Assembly: GCF_003324185.1 (NCBI RefSeq)
Contig: NZ_PXUP01000013.1
Location: 1 to 64,000, forward strand
DNA length: 64,000 nucleotides
Source: Faecalibacterium prausnitzii
GTDB taxonomy: Bacteria > Bacillota > Clostridia > Oscillospirales > Ruminococcaceae
Direction: 5' to 3'
Below the pieces are notes generated by a model. That model worked only from the letters and a program-made list of their open reading frames with translations, did not search any database and was not told the DNA's origin. The first letter of the stretch is position 1; every line of letters begins with the position of its first letter. The translations under genes were made by a program, and so were the position numbers. Below are positions 34,190 to 43,125 of this stretch, piece after piece.

Positions 34190-34412
34190 GCAGCGGCGGT
34201 TAGCTAATTCTAACCACGTTGCACCAGAAAAAAGGAGCGTCTGCAAGCGCTCCGCTCCATTCCTCCATTCCTTTCTCTTTTCTACGGGAAGCGGCAGCAC
34301 GGTTTGCTCTGCTGCTTCCGGCGCGGCACCGGCTGTGTTTGGTACCACAGCCGACGCAAAGAAAACAAAAACGGGACGTGCAGCTTGACCACCTGCACGC
34401 CCCGTTTTTTGT
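34190..34412 (+). ncRNA. Candidate structured small RNA
   Basis: About 220 bases between a sigma-A promoter and a strong terminator, with no ORF that has a ribosome site. Successive hairpins: GGTTAG/CTAACC, GGAGCG/CGCTCC, GGAAGCGGCAG/CTGCTGCTTCC, GGCTGTG/CACAGCC, and the terminator ACGGGACGTGCAG/CTGCACGCCCCGT with T6. Between the second and third hairpin is a pyrimidine-rich single strand containing CCTCC, able to pair with ribosome-binding sites. It is not 6S, SRP, tmRNA or RNase P by inspection. The terminator also works for the convergent minus-strand gene. Confidence 0.6.
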
Positions 34413-34414
34413 TT

Positions 34415-34873
34415 TTACTGCCCCATCCCCGCCAGCTGTTCATACAGCTGCGCTGCGCCGCCGCCGGGGTATTTTACGCTGACAAAGGCGCTGTTCAGGA
34501 TGCACACGCCGTCAGAATACACCGTCAGCAGAAACTTCTGGTTCTCGGCATCGTCATAAAAGCTGACGGTGACCGACTGCACCGGGAAGGTATCGTGGGT
34601 GTAGGCAGAATAGTTCTGGTTCAGCTTTTTGCGGCAGGAGACGGTGGAAAGCAATTCTGCCGTTTGTTGGAACGCTTCGCTGTCCATGGAGAGGAGGTGA
34701 TAGTCCATGTCGTTTGTGCTGCCAAAATGCGCCACTTCCTCGGTGCGGAGCGTGCCCTGCGAGCTGGCGCGCACCAGCGCCTTCAGGTCGATGGGACGGT
34801 ACAGCACCGCAAAAGCTGCCAGTGCAAACAGGATAAAAAATAAAGCGGTGCGGGGAATGTGGAAGCTTTTCAT
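34415..34873 (-). CDS. Membrane-anchored hypothetical protein
   Basis: A 152-residue protein with one N-terminal membrane segment (about residues 8-24) and an extracytoplasmic ~125-residue domain with two cysteines, no recognised family. ATG 34873 follows GGAGGGGTGAG. It lies 4 bases after the flippase-like gene, so it is probably co-transcribed with it and acts at the envelope. Confidence 0.65.
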   Translation of the reverse strand: MKSFHIPRTALFFILFALAAFAVLYRPIDLKALVRASSQGTLRTEEVAHFGSTNDMDYHLLSMDSEAFQQTAELLSTVSCRKKLNQNYSAYTHDTFPVQSVTVSFYDDAENQKFLLTVYSDGVCILNSAFVSVKYPGGGAAQLYEQLAGMGQ

Positions 34874-34877
34874 CTGC

Positions 34878-35915
34878 TCACCCCTCCTTTGGCAGTTCCA
34901 TTTGCGCCAGATGCCGCTGGGCGATGAAAAAGCCCACGGCGCTGGCGGCAAATACCACATAATAGCTGGCGATGCGGTAGAGCATCAGCACGCTCATCAC
35001 CTCGCCCTGCTCCAGAAAGCTGCCGAACACCAGCAGAAAGGCGGTCTCGATCGAGCCCATCCCGGCTACATTGGGCAGGGCATTGGAGACGAAGAGCATC
35101 AGGCTGGTGAGCAGCTGCACCTGCCAGAAGCCCAGCGGGGAAAGCCCCATGAAACGGATGCACAGGTAGGGCAGGCAGAACAGCCCGAACAGCTTGAGCG
35201 CCTGCAGGGCAAAAATCTTCAGGCAGCGGGGCTTATCTGCCAGCAGGCGGCGGCTCTCGGTGCCCAGCACCTCCAGCTGTTCCAGCCAGTCGGCGCGGCG
35301 CTGCTGCCACTTTTCGGTCTTGGGCAGAAAGCCCAGCAGCCAGCGGGCGAGGCACTGCACCAGCGGCGAGACGCACAGCAGCACCAGCGCCACGATAATT
35401 ACCGCTACCACAGCGTATGCCATGGGCAGATACCGCATGACACCGGTGGTGTTGGCAGCAAGCCAGCGGTGCTGCAACAGCAGCATCACGGTGGCGTACA
35501 GGAGCACCGTGCTCTTGTGGAAAACGTATTCCAGCGTCATCAACCCTGCGCCGGGGCCCAGCGGCAGCCCGGCCCGGTGCAGGTAGTACAGCTGCACCGG
35601 CACCGCACCGGCACCCAGCGTGACCACGTTGCCAAAGGTGCCGCACCAGCCCACATCCAGCCCCTGCCACAGCTTGAACTGCGGCAGACGGCTGCGCACG
35701 ATGACCCACGCCACGCACCCTTCCAGCAGGGGGTAGCTGAGGCCGACCGCCAGAACCGCCAGCACCTGCCACACCGACAGCTGTGCCAGCGCCGCAGTGA
35801 TCTCGGCCCAGTGGTCCTTAAAAGTGAACACGATGATGCAGGTAAGTGCCAGCAGCACCAGCAGAGAGATCACGGTCTTTTTGCGGGAGGGTTGCTGCGC
35901 GGCGGCTTGGCTCAT
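34878..35915 (-). CDS. LPG synthase/AglD-type transmembrane protein (UPF0104)
   Basis: A 345-residue polytopic membrane protein with about eight segments. SVWQVLAVLAVGLSYPLLEG and the later NALPNVAGMGSIETAF match the transmembrane domain of lysylphosphatidylglycerol synthase-related flippases. The lysyltransferase domain is absent. A role in lipid or glycan-lipid translocation is inferred from family. ATG 35915 has AAAGGAG upstream. Confidence 0.8.
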   Translation of the reverse strand: MSQAAAQQPSRKKTVISLLVLLALTCIIVFTFKDHWAEITAALAQLSVWQVLAVLAVGLSYPLLEGCVAWVIVRSRLPQFKLWQGLDVGWCGTFGNVVTLGAGAVPVQLYYLHRAGLPLGPGAGLMTLEYVFHKSTVLLYATVMLLLQHRWLAANTTGVMRYLPMAYAVVAVIIVALVLLCVSPLVQCLARWLLGFLPKTEKWQQRRADWLEQLEVLGTESRRLLADKPRCLKIFALQALKLFGLFCLPYLCIRFMGLSPLGFWQVQLLTSLMLFVSNALPNVAGMGSIETAFLLVFGSFLEQGEVMSVLMLYRIASYYVVFAASAVGFFIAQRHLAQMELPKEG

Positions 35916-36041
35916 GGAAACAAAACTCCTTTCACAACCGGAAATTCTGGAACCAGTATAGCACATCTCCCGCCGCCCTTTGTGAACGGAAGCGGAACTT
36001 TGTTGGGCAATTTGGGGGATTTGATAAAATGGGAAAACCTC

Positions 36042-36092
36042 TCCCGTGAAAAAGCACTGCCGGGCAGCGTGCAGCTGTCCGGCAGTGTTTTT
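36042..36092. repeat. Palindrome repeat-like terminator, copy I (partial)
   Basis: TCCCGTGAAAAAG, the arm seen in other copies, followed by CACTGCCGG / CCGGCAGTG (36055-36087) and T7. It lies right after the GT4 gene and looks like a terminator built from a repeat half. Confidence 0.55.
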
Positions 36093-36093
36093 T

Positions 36094-37701
36094 TCATGAT
36101 TCTTCCCCGTCCGTCAGCTCTTTTACCAGCCTTGTCAGGGTGGCGACATAGGATTCGTTGGAGAACTGCTGCTCGTACAGGCAGCGGCAGCTGCCGTGCA
36201 TGGCGGCCAGCGCCTCCGGGTGTTCGATGGCCCAGGCCAGCTTGTCGGCCAGCTGCTGCGGGTCGTCGTCCTTGTAGAGGAAGCCGTCCACGCCTTCGGT
36301 CACCAGCCCGGCGGTGCCGGTGTGCTCCGATACGATGGAGGGCTTGCCGAAGATCAGTCCCTCGGTGACGAAGGTGGGCATGGGGTCATCCCGGGAGGCG
36401 CACACCACGCAGTTGCACTGCTCCATCAAGGATTTGACCTCCGGGCGCTCCAGCCGCTTGCGGTAGAAAACGGTCTGGGGATAGTCCCGCACCAAGCTGT
36501 CCACGGCGTTGTACATCCCCTTGTCGGCGGCTTTGCCCACAAAAAGGAAGGCAGCTTTTTCCCGCACTGCAGAGGGCAGCAGCCGGATGGCGTTGCAGAA
36601 GATGTCCGGACCCTTGCGGTGCTCCAGCGAGCCTACCGTCACAAAGAGGGGACGCCCCCCGGCAAAGCTGATGTCATAGCGGGGGAATTGCTCGGCTGCA
36701 TAGTCCGGCAGACCGTAGATCAGCTGCTCGATGGCAAAATCCGGCCGGACGGAGTGCATGGCGGCGGTGGCGTGGGAGCCTACGGCGCAGAGGTGCACGT
36801 TTTTGCCCAGCGCCTTGGGGATGCTGTGGGAGATGAAGGGGTAGCCCGCAAAGGCATCGTGCAGCCACCACAGCACCGGCACAAAGGAGCCGTTCAGGGT
36901 GTTCACCACCGGCGCTTCCACCACCGTGTTGGCCAGCACAAAGTCTGCGCTGGTGGCCAGCCCCCACAGGGCGCTGGAAGTAACGCAGTCCGGGCGGGTG
37001 ACCACAGCGGCCCCGGCGTCCAGAAACAGCGGCAGCGAGCCTTCATCCGAGGGCCCCAGCACCACCACCTCAAAGCCTAAGCTGCGCAGCACCGGCACGG
37101 CACTTACCAGCACGATGGGCGCACCGGTCATGGTCAGCTCATGGCTCAAAATCAGCGCACGGCGTCCCTTGGCAGAGAATACATCGTCGGCGCACAGCTC
37201 CCGGCGGAAGTGCAGCAGCGCCTGCGGGATGCAGCGGCTGTGCTGCGCCATGGCGTGGGCCAGACGCAGCAGTTCGGTAACGCTGTCCTTGCCCCGGGCG
37301 GCGGCGCGTACCTTGTCCAGCAATGCGCGGGACACCAGTGCGCAGCTGCTGCCGGGCAGGTGCCGGGTGCTCAGGTACAGGGCGGTGGAGCCGTCAAAGC
37401 CAAAGGAGGCGTCGCAGACCGCAAGGTCTGCGCCCTCCCGCAGGGCGGCGGCAAAATAAGTCAGGGCGGTGGGGGTGCACTCCACATCCTCGCTTACCAG
37501 CAGCACCCCGGCTACATCGGGGGTCAGCTCGTCCTCAAGCCGGGTCACCAGACGGAACTTGCGGTGCAGCTGGTTTTGCAGCGCCGCTTGCAGCGCCTTG
37601 TGACGCCCCGGCGCATAGACCAGAAGATAGGTGCTCTGGGTATCGGTATAGACCTGCTTGGACAATTGCTTGCGCTGCAGGGTACTGTAACTGGTGTACA
37701 T
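36094..37701 (-). CDS. Family 4 glycosyltransferase with a GT2-like N-terminal remnant
   Basis: A 535-residue retaining glycosyltransferase. Residues ~190-530 form a GT-B/GT4 enzyme (ELTMTGAPIVL, VTVGSLEHRKGPD, the E-x7-E type motif FVTEGLIFGKPSIVSEHTG). Residues ~25-150 resemble the tail of a GT2 domain (LLVSEDVECTPTALTYFAAAL), but the GT2 catalytic start is missing. It probably adds sugars to a surface polymer together with the neighbouring coiled-coil protein and acyltransferase. Confidence 0.82.
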   Translation of the reverse strand: MYTSYSTLQRKQLSKQVYTDTQSTYLLVYAPGRHKALQAALQNQLHRKFRLVTRLEDELTPDVAGVLLVSEDVECTPTALTYFAAALREGADLAVCDASFGFDGSTALYLSTRHLPGSSCALVSRALLDKVRAAARGKDSVTELLRLAHAMAQHSRCIPQALLHFRRELCADDVFSAKGRRALILSHELTMTGAPIVLVSAVPVLRSLGFEVVVLGPSDEGSLPLFLDAGAAVVTRPDCVTSSALWGLATSADFVLANTVVEAPVVNTLNGSFVPVLWWLHDAFAGYPFISHSIPKALGKNVHLCAVGSHATAAMHSVRPDFAIEQLIYGLPDYAAEQFPRYDISFAGGRPLFVTVGSLEHRKGPDIFCNAIRLLPSAVREKAAFLFVGKAADKGMYNAVDSLVRDYPQTVFYRKRLERPEVKSLMEQCNCVVCASRDDPMPTFVTEGLIFGKPSIVSEHTGTAGLVTEGVDGFLYKDDDPQQLADKLAWAIEHPEALAAMHGSCRCLYEQQFSNESYVATLTRLVKELTDGEES

Positions 37702-37735
37702 GATCCAACTCCTCCGGGCAGAATATCGGGCGGGC

Positions 37736-38530
37736 TCAGTGACCGCGCACTAGGTTCAGCAGTCTGCGCAGCGGGGCGGTCAGCCGCCAGCTGCTGCTGG
37801 CGCGCATCGTTTCCAGCGAAACCTGATATTCGTGCTGGATGCCCTGCAAGGTCAGCAGCTGCTGGTTCAGCCGCATACACTCGGCGCGGCTGGCCTGCAA
37901 TACTTCCTCTGCCTCCTGCGCGGCAGCGGCGTTCTCAAGCTTCAGGTCGTTCAGCGCCCGCAGCAGAGACTTGCCGGGCTGCTCGTGCAGAAAACGTCCC
38001 AGCGGGTAGTAGTGATAGTTCACCGCAAACTTCATGCCGGCACCAAAGCCGGTGGTGCAGTGCAGCGAAAGGTTGGGGTCTACGTCCAAAAACAGCAGGC
38101 TGTCCTCCTGCAGCAGAAGGCCGTTGACCGACTGGAAGCTGATGCGCTCGTCCGAGATGGCAAGGTCGGTGATGCAGCAGGCCAACTCGCCGGGGTCCAG
38201 ACGGATGGCGCGTGCGTCCTCCGGCAGGACAAAGGTGACCGAGACCTCGTGGGTCAGTTCGTTGTAGACATCCTCGGTGGCAGTCAGGCATTCCCGGGGC
38301 GAAAAGCCGCTGCCGGTGTCGTAGAACAGCTGCGGCAGGGTAAGGGTGATATTCTCAGCCTCGGCGCTGTGCTTGGCAAGCTCGGTCTGGCAAGCCAGCA
38401 GCTGCTGCTCCAGCTCCAGACACCGCTGCGCCAGCTGGGAAACACCCTCGTCCGAAAGCTTGAGCTGCTGCTCCAGCTCGGCAATGTGCGCCTGCATGGC
38501 AGCAGGGGTCATGGGGGCATCGTGGTTCAT
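37736..38530 (-). CDS. Coiled-coil protein of the glycan gene group
   Basis: A 264-residue protein with coiled coils at residues ~12-55 and ~205-235 around a beta-rich middle domain. The C-terminal SSSWRLTAPLRRLL is a motif found at the end of many surface-glycan proteins next to glycosyltransferases. No catalytic motif. ATG 38530 is preceded by GAGGAGGATC. It lies 34 bases upstream of the GT4 gene and is likely its partner. Confidence 0.7.
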   Translation of the reverse strand: MNHDAPMTPAAMQAHIAELEQQLKLSDEGVSQLAQRCLELEQQLLACQTELAKHSAEAENITLTLPQLFYDTGSGFSPRECLTATEDVYNELTHEVSVTFVLPEDARAIRLDPGELACCITDLAISDERISFQSVNGLLLQEDSLLFLDVDPNLSLHCTTGFGAGMKFAVNYHYYPLGRFLHEQPGKSLLRALNDLKLENAAAAQEAEEVLQASRAECMRLNQQLLTLQGIQHEYQVSLETMRASSSWRLTAPLRRLLNLVRGH

Positions 38531-38596
38531 AACGGGATCCTCCTCTTCCTTTATCCTATAACAGCTGCACCGCCGCAGCCAAAACATTCAGAAAAA

Positions 38597-39712
38597 TCAG
38601 TGCCGCGGGGCGTAATGTACCTGAGGGGTGCGCCGCCGGGCGGGGAACAACTTGATGATCAGATCCCGCCGCCGCTGCAGCAGGGCGCAGATCAGCCAGA
38701 TGGAGCCCAGCGAAAGGATGTATTGCAGGCTGATGCCCAAAACAGGGCGGTCAGCGTATTTGGCGGCGAACAGATACCACGGAATGGCAATCAGCTCCAC
38801 CGTATGTACGCAGAAGATGTACAGAGAACGGCGGCCGATGGCCTCGAAAAAGCGCACCAGCGGGTTGCGGCGCTGGCTCCAGCGCAAAAACAGCCGGATA
38901 AACAGCAGACCGGCAAGGCCGTCCAGCAGGATGCTGATGGGGCCCAGCGACCACTCGGCCATGGATACACAGTCGGTGCGGCGGGTGGCAAGGGCGGCTG
39001 CCGGGATCAGCAGTACGGCTGCCCACAGGATGCAGGACATCCGGCGGGACAAAGGCTGATCCAGCCAATGCTGCCGTTTGGCAAGGTAGCCAAGGTACAG
39101 GTACGGCGTGATCACCGCGCCCTGGATCAGGCAGAAGGGCAGCTCCCATACAAGGCTGGCACCCCAGCCCAGCAGGGCGGCACCGCCCACCGCCCAAGGG
39201 ATGTACCGCTCCGGGAAGATGTTCAGGATAACGTCCAGTAAGATCCAGCCCATCAACAGCGCCAGCAGATACCACATGGGCCCACAGGAAAAGAACTCCT
39301 GCCCGAAGTAGGTGGCAGTATGGGGCAGACCCAGCAGAAAGCCGCCCGCCACCTTGATGCTCTCAGTCATGGAGCCGGGCAGATAGTGAAAGGTTTTATA
39401 ATGAATGATGAAGTGCAGCACCGTGGTGAACACCGCAGTGTAGCAAAAGGGCTTGAGCAGGCTTTTGAGCTGCTGGTGGATGCACTTGCTGATGGAGCGC
39501 TTGCGGAAGCCGTAGCCGCTGGCAATAAAAAAGGCTGCCATCAGCGTTTCGCGGTAGATAAAGCCGACAAAGGCCGTCAGCGACAGACCGCCCTCCAGCT
39601 GGAGTGGGTAAAGCTCCGCAGTGTGCCCCAGCACGATGGCCAGCATCCCAGCGCCCTTGAGCATATCAAACATCCCGATGGAGTTGACAGTGCGGGGCTT
39701 GGTTGTTTCCAT
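38597..39712 (-). CDS. Acyltransferase family 3 membrane protein
   Basis: A 371-residue integral membrane O-acyltransferase with about ten segments. The start (SIGMFDMLKGAGMLAIVLGH) carries the conserved histidine after the first helix, and FFIASGYGFRKRS is typical of the OatA/WecH-like family. It likely acetylates an envelope glycan and heads the glycan operon. A good promoter is at 39813-39841. Confidence 0.85.
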   Translation of the reverse strand: METTKPRTVNSIGMFDMLKGAGMLAIVLGHTAELYPLQLEGGLSLTAFVGFIYRETLMAAFFIASGYGFRKRSISKCIHQQLKSLLKPFCYTAVFTTVLHFIIHYKTFHYLPGSMTESIKVAGGFLLGLPHTATYFGQEFFSCGPMWYLLALLMGWILLDVILNIFPERYIPWAVGGAALLGWGASLVWELPFCLIQGAVITPYLYLGYLAKRQHWLDQPLSRRMSCILWAAVLLIPAAALATRRTDCVSMAEWSLGPISILLDGLAGLLFIRLFLRWSQRRNPLVRFFEAIGRRSLYIFCVHTVELIAIPWYLFAAKYADRPVLGISLQYILSLGSIWLICALLQRRRDLIIKLFPARRRTPQVHYAPRH

Positions 39713-39812
39713 GAAAGATTCCTTCCCTGCGCCGGGCCAATACCCCTCGAGAAAAAAGCCGGATACGGCGCAAATGATCAGTTTTTATACAGCATTGCCA
39801 TGATATATGGCT

Positions 39813-39841
39813 AGTATAATGCTTTTTATAGAGACTGTCAA
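39813..39841 (-). promoter_or_regulatory. Promoter of the acyltransferase/glycan operon
   Basis: On the minus strand TTGACA (39836-39841), 17-base spacer, TATACT (39813-39818). The rest of the 375-base intergenic space 39713-40087 holds only this and the opposite promoter. Confidence 0.88.
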
Positions 39842-40002
39842 TTTTGTTTTGCAGTCTGCACCATACCGGAACTGGTATTTTGCGCTAAAAATTGTAGCAC
39901 GAAAACCGGCGGATTGCAACGAAAGGTAGAATTTGGCCGGGGCGTATCCCAAGATGTGCAATTGAAAGTTGTCAAAGTGAGAAATTAAATGTTGCAGAAG
40001 TA

Positions 40003-40031
40003 TTGCATTGCATTGGAAAATATTGTATACT
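40003..40031 (+). promoter_or_regulatory. Promoter of the adenylation-ACP-condensation operon
   Basis: TTGCAT (40003-40008), 17-base spacer, TATACT (40026-40031); CAGGAGGAAA precedes the first ATG. Confidence 0.85.
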
Positions 40032-40087
40032 GAGCACAGTACAGCGCACTGCCGCAGGATGAAATAACAACGCAGGAGGAAAATACA

Positions 40088-41557
40088 ATGATCAAGGTAT
40101 TGGACAACGTGTATGATCTGGTCACCCTGAATATGGAACAGCGTTTTTCGGAGCGTGTGGCGCTCCGCTTTTATGATAAGGAAACGGACGAGGTGACCGC
40201 AGTCCATTATAAGGACTACGCGCGGGACATCCGCCGTGCGGTCAACTACTTCCAGAGCACCATCCCGGATATCAAGGGCAAAAAGATCTGCCTGCTGAAT
40301 AAAAACAGCTACGAATATGCCGTGAACACCTTCGGCATCATTCTGGCGGGCGGCGTACTGGTACTGCTCAACCAGCACAAGAGCTGGGACGAGCTGTCCT
40401 ACGAGCTGGGGCTGGTGGAACCCGCCGCCATCCTGACCGACGGCGACGACTACGGCACCAAGGAGCAGCTGCAGGCCGCCTACGGCAGCATCCTGCGCCC
40501 CATGGACGGCTTCCGCGCTTATGAGCCGGTGGCAGAGATGCCCCGCTGCATCGGCCACGATGACCTGATGATCCTGATGTTCACCTCCGGCACCACCGGA
40601 CGCAGCAAGGGCGTGATGCTGAGCGAGCGCAACTTCTTCAGCGTGATGCGCGCCCATGTGCAGATCGGTGAGCGCATGATGGAGTATAAGCACGACCCGG
40701 AGCTTGTGGTCAGCCAGTACACGGTGCTGCCCATGTTCCATCTGGGTGCATTCATCTGCCTGTTCTCTTGGGCACACGGGGGCTGGGCGCTGAACATCAG
40801 CGGCGATATCCGCAACTTCTATAAGGAGATCCGGCGGATGCCCAGTCAGGTCATGGCGGTGGTGCCGGTGATCATGAACTCCCTGCACAAGGACGTGATG
40901 CGCGGCCGCAAGGAGCGCTTGGGCGAGCTGTGGGTGCCCATCTGCTCCTCTGCGATGTTTGACCCGCAGGTGATGCTGGATATGGCCACCAACGGGATGT
41001 TCGTGGTGCAGACCTACGGCGCTACCGAGACCTGCGGCGACGGCATCATCAACTACGCGCAGGATGCAAAGCACATCGGCGCTGTGGGACAGGGCAACGA
41101 TTATCTGGATTACAAGCTCGAGCCGGACGGAGAACTGTGCATCCGGGGCGACAGCATCATGCTGGGCTACTACAAGGACCCCGAGGCCACCGCTGCGGTC
41201 ATCGACAAGGACGGCTGGTTCCACACCGGCGACCTTGCCCGGGTGGACGAGGACGGCTACTACTACATTACCGGCCGCAAGAAGAACCTGATCATTCTGG
41301 ACAGCGGCGAGAACGTCAGCCCCGAAGAGCTGGAGGGCATGTTAGAAAAATGTCCTGCCGTACAGGAATGTATCGTAAAAGAACTGGGCAAAAAGATAGG
41401 TGTTGTGGTATACTGTGAAAAGGAGCACCAGCAGACGGTGCGGGACTTTATTGCCCAGATGAACCGCACCGTCCCGCTGTACAAGCGCATTGGCGTGGTG
41501 GAATTCAGCGAAACGCCGCTGCCCCGCAACGGCGCAGGCAAGCTGGTGCGCAAGTAA
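40088..41557 (+). CDS. Stand-alone adenylation enzyme (AMP-dependent synthetase/ligase)
   Basis: A 489-residue ANL-family enzyme that would activate a carboxylic acid with ATP and load it onto a carrier. Motifs: FTSGTTGRSKGVML (about 160), YGATETCGDG (about 310), GDLARVDEDGYYYITGRKKNLII (about 380) and the C-terminal catalytic Lys in NGAGKLVRK. The substrate cannot be read. The carrier protein gene follows after 27 bases, so loading of that carrier is the likely reaction. Confidence 0.92.
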   Translation: MIKVLDNVYDLVTLNMEQRFSERVALRFYDKETDEVTAVHYKDYARDIRRAVNYFQSTIPDIKGKKICLLNKNSYEYAVNTFGIILAGGVLVLLNQHKSWDELSYELGLVEPAAILTDGDDYGTKEQLQAAYGSILRPMDGFRAYEPVAEMPRCIGHDDLMILMFTSGTTGRSKGVMLSERNFFSVMRAHVQIGERMMEYKHDPELVVSQYTVLPMFHLGAFICLFSWAHGGWALNISGDIRNFYKEIRRMPSQVMAVVPVIMNSLHKDVMRGRKERLGELWVPICSSAMFDPQVMLDMATNGMFVVQTYGATETCGDGIINYAQDAKHIGAVGQGNDYLDYKLEPDGELCIRGDSIMLGYYKDPEATAAVIDKDGWFHTGDLARVDEDGYYYITGRKKNLIILDSGENVSPEELEGMLEKCPAVQECIVKELGKKIGVVVYCEKEHQQTVRDFIAQMNRTVPLYKRIGVVEFSETPLPRNGAGKLVRK

Positions 41558-41584
41558 TACGCAACAGAAAGGAAGCATAATACG

Positions 41585-41827
41585 ATGGAACGTGCAGAAA
41601 TCATTTCTCAGATCACGGCTATTCTGGAGGATGTCGCAGAGGTATCGCCGGAGGATGTGACCGAAAGCAGCGTCCTGATGGACGATCTGGATCTGTCCTC
41701 TATGGAGATCCTGACCATTGTGGCAGATCTTGAAGAGACCTTTGGCCTGCGCATCCCGGAAAAGGAGCTGCGCAACTTTGTCACCATGGGTGATCTGGTG
41801 GATTATCTGGCAGCAAACGTGGGGTAA
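41585..41827 (+). CDS. Dedicated acyl/peptidyl carrier protein
   Basis: An 80-residue four-helix carrier protein. The phosphopantetheine site is in DLDLSSMEIL (Ser39 most likely), where the usual DSL is changed to SSM. Acidic helix II is typical. Its place between an adenylation enzyme and a condensation-like enzyme argues for a specialised carrier and not the fatty-acid AcpP. Confidence 0.9.
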   Translation: MERAEIISQITAILEDVAEVSPEDVTESSVLMDDLDLSSMEILTIVADLEETFGLRIPEKELRNFVTMGDLVDYLAANVG

Positions 41828-41833
41828 AAACCA

Positions 41834-43042
41834 ATGGAAACACAGCAGCGCTCGACGGAATATAACTTTCAGGGAATCATGTACTTTTTCCGTCGGGAAA
41901 AGATCCAGTGCCGGTACCAGTTCTCGCTGCGGGATGCGGTGGATATCACCCTTTTGCAGCGGGCACTGACAGCGGCCTTGGCAAGTGCGCCCTATTATAC
42001 CCAGCGTCTGGTGCAGGAAAAGCGGGAGATGTGGCTGGAGCCCAATACGGAGCCCTGCCTTGTGTACCCCGGCAGCACCATGCGCAATATCCCGGAACAG
42101 GCGAACGGCTACCTGTTCTGCGTCAGCTGCGAAGGGGATACCGTCTACTTTGACTGGCATCACTTCCTGCTGGACGGCCACGGGGTATCGCCCCTGCTCA
42201 CCAGCATTCTGGAGCAGTACTGCAACCTGCGTTACGGCACGGCCTTTGCGGTGCCGCAGATCGTGTGCGACCCGCCCTATGATATGGAGGCCATGCTGGC
42301 AGAGTACCCGCCTGTGGAGTACGGGAGCGATGTCATCCAGCGGGATGTGGTGCAGACCTACGAGGGTGCGCTGCGCCGCACCCGGGTGTGCCTGAGCAAG
42401 CAGAGCCTTGTGGAAAAAGCGCTGGCGAACAACGCAAAGCCGGTAAGCGCTCTGATGGGTCTGCTGTGTATGGCCATGCGGGAGTATCTGGGCAAGGAGA
42501 AGATCCAGTATTCCTACTCCTCCGATACCCGCGATGTGGCCGGTGTGCCGAACGCGCTGTACAACTGCGTGTGCAGTTTCGGGCATACGGTGCAGCTGCA
42601 AGCCCAGACCCGCCTTGCGGATTTTGTGGCTGATGTAGATGCAGACATCAGGCGGGATCTGCAGCCGCAGTCCAAGCGCCGCCGCATGGCCGACCAGATG
42701 GGCTGGGTGTACAAGGTGAACCAGCAAAAGGCACCCCTGCGCATCAAGCAGCGGGTGTTCCAGATGGGCGAGTACATCGGCGGCACGATTTCGGATTTCT
42801 GGCTCAGCTATCTGGGCAATCCGCTCATGCCCGCCACTCCGGAACTGGCACAGTACACCACGGATTTTGGCGTCTGGGTGCCGCCGGACGGTGCATCCGT
42901 GGGCGTGGAGGCTGCCAGCCTGAACGGAAAGATCATTCTGTGCATCCACAACAAGGCACCCAACCCGGGTCTGGCTGATATCCTCCGCAAGACCTTTGAA
43001 AACGAAGGCGTTGCGGTGCTGGAAGCCGAAGATCTGGACTGA
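41834..43042 (+). CDS. Condensation-domain-like acyltransferase
   Basis: About 402 residues with the acyltransferase motif HHFLLDGHG (HHxxxDG, about residue 110) of NRPS condensation domains and related stand-alone acyltransferases, and a later FGHTV/ISDFWLSYLG region in place of the usual DFG-type motif. It starts 6 bases after the carrier gene. The likely job is to transfer the carrier-bound acyl or aminoacyl group to an amine or alcohol. Family-level call; substrate unknown. Confidence 0.78.
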   Translation: METQQRSTEYNFQGIMYFFRREKIQCRYQFSLRDAVDITLLQRALTAALASAPYYTQRLVQEKREMWLEPNTEPCLVYPGSTMRNIPEQANGYLFCVSCEGDTVYFDWHHFLLDGHGVSPLLTSILEQYCNLRYGTAFAVPQIVCDPPYDMEAMLAEYPPVEYGSDVIQRDVVQTYEGALRRTRVCLSKQSLVEKALANNAKPVSALMGLLCMAMREYLGKEKIQYSYSSDTRDVAGVPNALYNCVCSFGHTVQLQAQTRLADFVADVDADIRRDLQPQSKRRRMADQMGWVYKVNQQKAPLRIKQRVFQMGEYIGGTISDFWLSYLGNPLMPATPELAQYTTDFGVWVPPDGASVGVEAASLNGKIILCIHNKAPNPGLADILRKTFENEGVAVLEAEDLD

Positions 43043-43069
43043 GAAATACTTATTATAAAAGCAAAAGGG

Positions 43070-43101
43070 CTGCTGCACGTTTTTTGTGCGGCAGTTTTTT
43101 T
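43070..43101 (+). terminator. Terminator of the A-ACP-C operon
   Basis: CTGCTGCAC / GTGCGGCAG with one mismatch, 7-base loop, followed by T7. Confidence 0.85.
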
Positions 43102-43125
43102 GCTGCTTTTTGTAAGAAAATCCGG

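Noticed and set aside
34155-34388. 77-codon frame across the candidate sRNA
   Set aside because: Starts at a TTG inside the -35 box, has no ribosome site, and the hairpins explain the sequence better.
34707-36368. 553-codon plus-strand frame
   Set aside because: Antisense to the flippase-like gene; no start signal.
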